Positions 5,951 through 10,944 of a stretch of DNA of 10,944 bases are shown here, piece by piece. Where the stretch lies: NCBI GenBank assembly GCA_005889515.1, contig VBHE01000166.1, positions 1 through 10,944 of the forward strand, given 5' to 3'. The stretch is from Chloroflexota bacterium (GTDB taxonomy: Bacteria; Chloroflexota; Dormibacteria; Aeolococcales; Aeolococcaceae). The notes under the pieces were generated by a model. That model was not told the DNA's origin. It saw only the letters and a program-made list of their open reading frames with translations, and did not search any database. A program made the position numbers and the translations under genes. Each line of letters starts with the position of its first letter. Position 1 is the first letter of the stretch.

Positions 5951-6547
5951 TCAGCAGGGTAGGAGCTTTCCGAGCAGCCAGCAGAGCAGCTGGGTGCTCG
6001 ACGTCGTGTGAGTGGTGGTGGTCGTCGTGGTCGACGTCGACGTGGACGTCGCGGCGGCGGACGAGGTCGACGACGAGCTCGAATCGGAGGAGGCCACGGC
6101 CGCGCTCGTCGAGGTCGTCACCGTCGGTGCTGTCGCGGTGACCGATCCCGAGACGCCGCCGGCAGGCAGGCCGGGCAGCGTCAGCGCAAGACCACCGCCG
6201 CCGCCGCCGCCCGACTGATCGCCGCCCCCGGACTGGCCGCCACCGGACGGTGCGGACCCCTGCGGTGTGGTTCCCCCCTGCACCACCACTGAGCCGCCAC
6301 CGGTCTGGGTGCGACCCGCCGCGGTGCCGGAGCCCCCGCCCTGTGAGCCGCCACCGGTCTGACCCGGCCAGGACGGTGCGGTGGCGAGGTTCGCGCCTCC
6401 GGAGCCGCTGGCGGACTCGAGCAGGGTGGACGGCTGGCCGCCATCCGCAGTCGCACCGTGGTCGGTGAACGTCGCCAGGGCGACCAGCGCGCTCGCGGCT
6501 CCGGCGATGGCGCCGCCGAGCACGATCGCGACCAGCTTCCGTCTCAT
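5951..6547 (-). CDS. Secreted or membrane-anchored Gly/Ser/Thr-rich low-complexity protein
   Basis: From ATG 6547 this is 198 residues. The start is supported by GGGGGAG placed 9 bases upstream and by the signal-like MRRKLVAIVLGGAIAGAASA that follows; the 44 in-frame upstream residues lack such features. Residues 5-27 are a hydrophobic anchor or signal peptide. Residues 48-118 are Gly/Ser/Gln-rich with two QTGGGS units. Residues 134-184 are Ser/Thr-rich, ending in a near-pure Ser/Thr run. The C-terminus is short and hydrophobic, LLCWLLGKLLPC, with C189 and C198 as the only cysteines. There is no catalytic motif or known domain, so an extracytoplasmic linker or wall-associated role is only inferred. 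Codon use and GC match the neighbours. Low complexity means similarity searches could mislead. Confidence 0.68.
   Translation of the reverse strand: MRRKLVAIVLGGAIAGAASALVALATFTDHGATADGGQPSTLLESASGSGGANLATAPSWPGQTGGGSQGGGSGTAAGRTQTGGGSVVVQGGTTPQGSAPSGGGQSGGGDQSGGGGGGGLALTLPGLPAGGVSGSVTATAPTVTTSTSAAVASSDSSSSSTSSAAATSTSTSTTTTTTTHTTSSTQLLCWLLGKLLPC
6003..6055. repeat. Low-complexity GTC/GAC/GTG triplet tract
   Basis: Alternating GTC, GAC and GTG triplets (including GTCGACGTCGACGTGGACGTC-like stretches) code on the minus strand for the Ser/Thr run of the 5951-6547 protein. The tract could vary in length by slippage. Confidence 0.5.
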
Positions 6548-6556
6548 CACCCAGTG

Positions 6557-6563
6557 CTCCCCC
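6557..6563 (-). promoter_or_regulatory. Ribosome binding site GGGGGAG deciding the start at 6547
   Basis: On the minus strand GGGGGAG lies 9 bases before ATG 6547. It supports that start rather than the ATG 132 bases further upstream in the same frame. The GTG codon directly before the ATG is an alternative. Confidence 0.5.
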
Positions 6564-6622
6564 AAAGTCTCGCCAGGCTCGGGGCTGCGACGCAGGCTCC
6601 CGACCCGGCGAACGGTACCCCC

Positions 6623-6655
6623 GACCCGCCGCCCCGGAGCGGCGGCGGCCGGGTC
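6623..6655 (-). terminator. Possible hairpin after the anthranilate operon
   Basis: GACCCG (6623-6628) pairs with CGGGTC (6650-6655), and CCGCC (6629-6633) with GGCGG (6644-6648). One C is bulged at 6649 and the loop is 10 bases. It lies about 43 bases after the stop of the monooxygenase/reductase gene on the minus strand. There is no T-run, so termination is only suggested. Confidence 0.35.
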
Positions 6656-6697
6656 GTGACCCCCGTGCGAGAAACACAACCGCGGTGGCGGCGTGTA

Positions 6698-9010
6698 TCA
6701 GGACGGGTCGGGATTGTTAAGACGGACGTTCCCCTGCTGGTCGCGGCGGCGTGCGGTGCGTCCCGACAGGTACTGGAGCGGCCAGCGGTGGCTCTCGTGG
6801 CCGAGGTCGATGGCGGCGTTCAGCGTCCAGTACGGATCGACGAGGTGGGGCCGCGCCAGCGCCACCAGGTCGGCGCGGCCGGCGAGGAGGATGGTGTTGG
6901 CGTCGTCGACGCTGGCGATGCCGCCGACCGCCATGGTGGGGATGCCCACCTCGTGGCGGATGCGGTCGCTGAAGGGCGTCTGCCACAGCCGGCCGTGGCG
7001 CGGCCGTTCGGCGGGGTCGACCTGACCGGTGGAGACGTCGACGAGGTCGACGCCGAGGTGGCGCAGCGCGGCGGCGAGCTCGACGGCGTCGTCGCCGTCG
7101 AAGCCGCCCTCGCACCAGTCGGTGGCCGAGATGCGCACCGAGAGCGGCCGGTCGTCGGGCCAGGCGGCGCGCACCGCGGCGACCACCTCGAGCGGGAAGC
7201 GGCGCCGCCCCGCAGGCGAGCCCCCGTAGCCGTCCTCCCGCCGGTTGGTCACCGGGGAGAGGAAGCTCGAGAGCAGGTAGCCGTGGGCGCAGTGGAGCTC
7301 GAGCAGGTCGAAGCCCGCCGCCTCGCCGCGGCGCGCCGCGGCGACGAACTGGTCGCGCACCTCCGCCATGTCGGCGGCGGTCATCTCCCGTGGGACCGGG
7401 CTGTGGGGCAGGTAGGGGATCGGCGAGGGCCCCACCGGCTCCCAGCCGCCCTCGTCGAGGGGCTCGTCCTGGCCCTCCCAGGCGACCCGGGTCGAGCCCT
7501 TGCGCCCGGAGTGGCCGAGCTGCAGGCCGATCCGCGCGCCGCTGTGGGCGTGGACGAAGTCGACGATCCGCGCCCAGGCGCGCTCCTGCGCGCCGTTCCA
7601 CATCCCCGTGCAGCCGGGGGTGATGCGTCCCTCCGGGGACACGCAGGTCATCTCCGTCATCACCAGCCCGGCGCCTCCGACCGCGCGGCTGCCGAGGTGG
7701 ACGAGGTGCCAGTCGCCGGGGAGCCCGTCGACGGCGCAGTACTGGGCCATCGGCGACACCACCACCCGGTTCTCGAGCCGCATGCCGCGGAGCGCGAAGG
7801 GATAGAAGAGCGGCGGCGTCGCCGGGTCGGTGGGACGGAGGTGCTCGGGGGTGGTGCGCCACATCCAGTCGGTGGTCCCGCGCACGAAGCCGGCGTCGCG
7901 CATCCGCAGGTTGTCGTGGGTGACGCGCTGCGAGCGGGTCATCATCGAGAAGGCGAAGGGCTCCGGGTCGAGGCCCCCATAGCGGGCGATGCCCTCGAAC
8001 CACTCCCGGCTGGTGTGCGCGGCGCGCTGGGTGCTCGCCACCACCGGGCGGCGCTCGGCCTCGTAGGCGGTGAGCGCGGCGTCGAGGTCCGGATCGGCGG
8101 CGAGCGCCGCGGCGAGGCCGATGGCGTCCTCCATCGCCAGCTTGGTGCCCGAGCCGATCGAGAAGTGGGCGGTGTGGGCGGCGTCGCCGAGCAGGACGAC
8201 GTTGCCGTGGTGCCAGCGGCGGTTGCTCACGGTGACGAACTCGAGCCAGCGCGAGTTGTTGCCGAGCACCGGATGGCCGTCCAGCTGCGCGGCGAACACC
8301 GACTCGGCGAAGCGCAGCGCCAGCGGGTCGCTCTCGCCGGGGCGCAGGGCGCAGCCACCCTCCGGCCCCAGCCCCGCCCGCTCCCAGGTGTCGCGGTCGG
8401 TCTCGACGATGAACGACGACATCCCCGGCGCGTAGGGGTACGCGTGCGCCTGCACCATCCCCCACTCCGTCTGGGCGACGACGAAGGTGAAGCGCTCGAG
8501 CGGGAGCGTGGTCCCCAGCCAGATGTACCGGGAGAGGCCGGTCTCGGTCGAGGGGCCGAGCGCCGCGGCGCACAGTCGGCGCACCAGGCTGTTCGCCCCG
8601 TCGGCGCCCACGACCAGGTCGTGGGTGGCGCAGAGCGCCTCGAGGTCGCGCACCTCGCTGCCGTGGCGCACCTCGACGCCGAGCTCCTCGGCGCGCTCGG
8701 TGAGGATGCCGAGCAGCCGGCGGCGGGCGATGGCGGCGAAGCCGTGACCGCCGGAGCGGACCACCCGGCCGCGGTACACGATGTCGATGTCCGGCCAGGA
8801 GCGGAACTCCGACTCGATCCTGCCAAGGCTGACCGGATCGGCGGAGCGGATGTTGGCGAGGGTCTCGTCGGAGAACACCACCCCGAAGCCGAAGGCGTCG
8901 TCGGAACGGTTGCGCTCGAGCACCGTCACCCGGTGCGCCGGGTCGCGGAGCCGGAGCAGGATGCCGAGGAGCAGCCCGCCGGGGCCGCCGCCGACGCAGA
9001 CGACGTCCAT
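6698..9010 (-). CDS. abmA: 2-Aminobenzoyl-CoA monooxygenase/reductase (FAD monooxygenase fused to old yellow enzyme)
   Basis: This 770-residue fusion is close to the usual length for the bifunctional family, also named salicylyl-CoA 5-hydroxylase/oxidoreductase. Residues 1-395 are a PHBH-type flavin monooxygenase: GxGxxG at 7-12 (VGGGPGG), the DG motif GADGANSLVRR (D137, G138) and the GD motif LLGDAAHTAHF (D276). Residues about 400-755 are an old yellow enzyme-like FMN reductase: LFYPFALRGMRLENRVVVSP, QLGHSGRK (about 498), HCAHGYLLSSFLSP with H573, H576 and Y578, and phosphate-binding VGGI (695-698) and LVALARP (R720). In the anthranilate pathway the first half hydroxylates the CoA-bound ring and the second half reduces and dearomatises it, both using NAD(P)H. 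The start codon overlaps the stop of the RidA-like gene by one base (TGATG), so translation is coupled. Salicylyl-CoA as substrate is the main alternative. Confidence 0.93.
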   Translation of the reverse strand: MDVVCVGGGPGGLLLGILLRLRDPAHRVTVLERNRSDDAFGFGVVFSDETLANIRSADPVSLGRIESEFRSWPDIDIVYRGRVVRSGGHGFAAIARRRLLGILTERAEELGVEVRHGSEVRDLEALCATHDLVVGADGANSLVRRLCAAALGPSTETGLSRYIWLGTTLPLERFTFVVAQTEWGMVQAHAYPYAPGMSSFIVETDRDTWERAGLGPEGGCALRPGESDPLALRFAESVFAAQLDGHPVLGNNSRWLEFVTVSNRRWHHGNVVLLGDAAHTAHFSIGSGTKLAMEDAIGLAAALAADPDLDAALTAYEAERRPVVASTQRAAHTSREWFEGIARYGGLDPEPFAFSMMTRSQRVTHDNLRMRDAGFVRGTTDWMWRTTPEHLRPTDPATPPLFYPFALRGMRLENRVVVSPMAQYCAVDGLPGDWHLVHLGSRAVGGAGLVMTEMTCVSPEGRITPGCTGMWNGAQERAWARIVDFVHAHSGARIGLQLGHSGRKGSTRVAWEGQDEPLDEGGWEPVGPSPIPYLPHSPVPREMTAADMAEVRDQFVAAARRGEAAGFDLLELHCAHGYLLSSFLSPVTNRREDGYGGSPAGRRRFPLEVVAAVRAAWPDDRPLSVRISATDWCEGGFDGDDAVELAAALRHLGVDLVDVSTGQVDPAERPRHGRLWQTPFSDRIRHEVGIPTMAVGGIASVDDANTILLAGRADLVALARPHLVDPYWTLNAAIDLGHESHRWPLQYLSGRTARRRDQQGNVRLNNPDPS

Positions 9011-9426
9011 CAGCGCGCCGGGTCGGGGATCACCGCCGTGGTCACCACCTCGACGAGCGCGGCGGGCTCGACCAGCTCGGTGACCCCGAGCAGCGCCATC
9101 GCCGGGAAGTGCCGGCCGAAGTGGCGGCGGTAGACCGGGCCCAGGGCGCGGCGCGAGGCGCGGTACTCCTCCATCGCGGTGGTGAAGAGCAGCATCGAGA
9201 CCGTGTGCCGGGGCTCGGCGCCGGCGGCGCGGAGCGCGGTGACCACGTTGGCGAGGGCGAGGTCGAGCTGCTCGACCAGGGTGTCGCCGACCACCGCGCC
9301 GGCGGCGTCGACGGCGATCTGCCCGGCGATCCAGACGGTGCGCCCCGGGGGCGCGACCACGGCGTGGGAGAAGCCCACCGCGGGGACGATGCCCGCCGGG
9401 TCGACGAGCCGGTGGGGCGTGCTCAT
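9010..9426 (-). CDS. RidA-like (YjgF/YER057c/UK114) protein lacking the catalytic arginine
   Basis: This 138-residue protein has the Rid fold pattern: FSHAVVAPPGRTVWIAGQIAVDAAG (19-43), then LVEQLDLALANVVTALRAAGAEPRHTVSMLLFTT (50-83), then HFPAMALLGVTELVEPAALVEVVTTAVI (106-134). In RidA enamine/imine deaminases the last block reads P-x-R with the Arg holding the substrate carboxylate. Here it is PAM (M110), so the canonical residue is missing and the protein belongs outside the RidA subgroup proper. It lies between the CoA ligase (20-base gap) and the monooxygenase/reductase (one-base overlap), so it is very likely co-translated with them. The pathway product carries an enamine next to a thioester, so a role in hydrolysing or guarding that intermediate is an attractive inference. 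No strong Shine-Dalgarno is visible. Confidence 0.88.
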   Translation of the reverse strand: MSTPHRLVDPAGIVPAVGFSHAVVAPPGRTVWIAGQIAVDAAGAVVGDTLVEQLDLALANVVTALRAAGAEPRHTVSMLLFTTAMEEYRASRRALGPVYRRHFGRHFPAMALLGVTELVEPAALVEVVTTAVIPDPAR

Positions 9427-9446
9427 GCGAGGACTGTAGCGCCGGG

Positions 9447-10944
9447 TCAGGCCGCACGGCCGACCTCCGGGCCGCCGGCGGAGGAGCGCAGCCGGAAGCG
9501 CTGGAGCTTGCCGGTCGCGGTGCGCGGAAGGGCGTCGACGAACTCGACCGCCCGGGGGTGCTTGTAGGGAGCGATGACCCGCTTCACGAAGGCCTGGAGC
9601 TCGCCCGCGGTGGCGGCGTCCCGGGCGACGCCGTCGCGGATCACGACGTAGGCCTTCACGATGCTCCCCCGGTCGGGGTCGGGGACGCCGACCACCGCGG
9701 CCTCGAGCACGTCGGGATGGCGGAGCAGGGCCTCCTCCACCTCGGGGCCGGCGATGTTGTAGCCGGAGGAGATGATCATGTCGTCGGCGCGAGCCTGGAA
9801 CCAGAAGTACCCGTCGGCGTCGCGGATGTAGGCGTCGCCGGTGATGTTCCAGCCGTCCTGCACGTAGACGCGCTGGCGCTCGTCGGCGAGGTAGCGGCAG
9901 CCGGTGGGGCCGCGGACCGCGAGCCGGCCGACGCTGCCGTCGGGGACGGGCACGCCGTGCTCGTCGACCACCCGGGCCTCGTAGCCGGGGACGGCACGAC
10001 CGGTGGCGCCGGGGCGGATGTCGTCGTCGGCGGCGGAGATGAAGATGTGCAGCATCTCCGTCGAGCCGATGCCGTCGATGATGCGAAGCCCGGTCGCCTC
10101 CTGCCAGGCCTCCCACACCGCACGGGGCAGGTTCTCGCCCGCCGAGACGCAGCGGCGGAGCGAGGAGAGGTCGGTGGCGGGGAGGCGGAGCATCGCCTTG
10201 TAGGCGGTCGGGGCGGTGAAGCAGACCGTGGCGCGGTGACGCTCGACGGCGGCGGCGAGCAGCTCGGGGGTCGCCCGCTCCAGGAGCAGGCTGGCGGCCC
10301 CCACCCGCATCGGGAAGACCACCATCCCACCCAGCCCGTAGGTGAAGGCGAGCGGGGGGCTGGTGACGAAGAGGTCGTCGGCGGTGGGGCGCACCACGTG
10401 CCGCGAGAAGGTGTCGGAGATGGCCAGAACGTCGCGGTGCGCGTGCATGCAGCCCTTGGGCCGGCCGGTGGTCCCCGAGGTGAAGGCGATGAGGCAGATG
10501 TCGTCGACAGCGGTGGCCACCGCGGCGAAGGCCGGTGGTCGGGTGGCGCAGCGCTGGACCAGGTCGCGACGGCCCGCTCCGCCGAAGGCGCACAGCCGCA
10601 TGGTCGGCGGCGCCGCCGCCTCCAGCTCCTCGGTGAATCGGGCGTCGCAGAGCGCCACCGCGGGGCGCGCGAGCTCGATGACCGTGGCCAGCTCGCCGGC
10701 GCGGAGCAGGGGCATGGTGCTGACCGCGACCGCCCCGACCTTCATGACCGCGAACCAGCAGGCGACCAGCCAGGGGGTGTTCGGCCCACGGAGCAGCACC
10801 CGGTTGCCGGGGATCACCCCGAGGTCGTCGACGAGGACGTGGGCGATGCGGTCGGCGTGGGCCCGCAGCTCGTCGTAGGTCCAGCTCCCGGCGTCGGTGA
10901 CCAGGCAGCGGCGATCCCCGCCGAGGCGATCGATGGTGCCGTCG
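9447..10944 (-). CDS. abmG: 2-Aminobenzoate-CoA ligase (benzoate-CoA ligase family), 5' end outside window
   Basis: The frame is open from the window edge, giving 498 residues. Some 40-50 N-terminal residues are probably missing, since family members are about 540. It is an ANL adenylate-forming enzyme converting the aromatic acid, ATP and CoA to acyl-CoA, AMP and PPi. Counting from the edge, the P-loop TSGTTGRPKG is at 155-164, the A5 motif GIGSTEMLHIF at 291-301, DGWNITGD at 363-370 and the hinge block RADDMIISSGYNI at 385-397. The catalytic lysine of the A10 motif (RTATGK) is at 479. Phrases such as HIFISAADDDIRPGATGRAVPGYEA and GPTGCRYLADERQ match the 2-aminobenzoate branch better than benzoate ligases, in my reading. 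The adjacent monooxygenase/reductase supports anthranilate as substrate. It is the first gene of the operon seen here. Confidence 0.92.
   Translation of the reverse strand, partial: DGTIDRLGGDRRCLVTDAGSWTYDELRAHADRIAHVLVDDLGVIPGNRVLLRGPNTPWLVACWFAVMKVGAVAVSTMPLLRAGELATVIELARPAVALCDARFTEELEAAAPPTMRLCAFGGAGRRDLVQRCATRPPAFAAVATAVDDICLIAFTSGTTGRPKGCMHAHRDVLAISDTFSRHVVRPTADDLFVTSPPLAFTYGLGGMVVFPMRVGAASLLLERATPELLAAAVERHRATVCFTAPTAYKAMLRLPATDLSSLRRCVSAGENLPRAVWEAWQEATGLRIIDGIGSTEMLHIFISAADDDIRPGATGRAVPGYEARVVDEHGVPVPDGSVGRLAVRGPTGCRYLADERQRVYVQDGWNITGDAYIRDADGYFWFQARADDMIISSGYNIAGPEVEEALLRHPDVLEAAVVGVPDPDRGSIVKAYVVIRDGVARDAATAGELQAFVKRVIAPYKHPRAVEFVDALPRTATGKLQRFRLRSSAGGPEVGRAA

Noticed and set aside
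6290..6361. Exact 18-bp direct repeat (6290-6307 and 6344-6361) as a mobile-element or regulatory repeat
   Set aside because: It lies inside the Gly/Ser-rich gene and simply encodes the repeated QTGGGS unit; there is no other copy and no inverted ends.
6458..9133. An 891-codon open frame on the plus strand across the monooxygenase/reductase gene
   Set aside because: It is antisense to a gene with clear flavoprotein motifs, and its translation is compositionally biased and motif-free. Long antisense frames are expected at this GC content.
9011..9457. N-terminal extension of the monooxygenase/reductase to a start at 9457
   Set aside because: The extra 149 residues overlap the RidA-like gene in another frame and are Arg/Pro-rich noise. 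The Rossmann motif begins only after the ATG at 9010.

Overview
This is a very GC-rich window with an actinobacterial style of coding: strong third-position G/C, Pro/Ala/Arg-rich proteins, an ECF sigma factor, a protein of the mycothiol-dependent maleylpyruvate isomerase superfamily, and secreted low-complexity proteins. That fits a high-GC Actinobacteria-like lineage. Other GC-rich soil groups such as Chloroflexi relatives or Dormibacterota cannot be excluded, and nothing here fixes the taxon. No tRNA, rRNA, CRISPR, insertion sequence or phage gene is visible.

Left part (about 1-2973, + strand): a regulatory and cell-envelope module. A secreted or membrane-anchored protein with a stalk of cysteine-bracketed polyproline units (11-979) is followed by two strong hairpins, an ECF sigma factor (1108-1620), and an overlapping single-pass membrane protein (1617-2522). 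The extracytoplasmic C-terminal domain of the last protein is clearly paralogous to that of the first. The membrane protein sits where an anti-sigma factor normally sits, but it shows no zinc-finger motif. A small winged-helix regulator (2641-2973) follows with its own ribosome binding site.

Middle part (about 2974-6547): a convergent junction with two hairpins; a DinB/MDMPI-type protein (3128-3880, minus); a textbook intrinsic terminator (3917-3960) belonging to a secreted surface protein with a C-terminal membrane anchor (3980-5164, minus); a divergent small HTH plus coiled-coil protein (5366-5911, plus); and a Gly/Ser/Thr-rich secreted protein (5951-6547, minus).

Right part (6698-10944, minus strand): a compact catabolic operon running CoA ligase, RidA-like protein, then a fused FAD monooxygenase/old-yellow-enzyme. 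Ligase and fusion together match the aerobic CoA-dependent 2-aminobenzoate (anthranilate) pathway: the ligase activates the acid and the fusion hydroxylates and reduces the ring of the CoA thioester. The RidA-like protein could act on the enamine/imine that such a product would carry, but it lacks the usual catalytic arginine. The ligase runs off the right edge, so its first residues and the operon promoter are outside the window.
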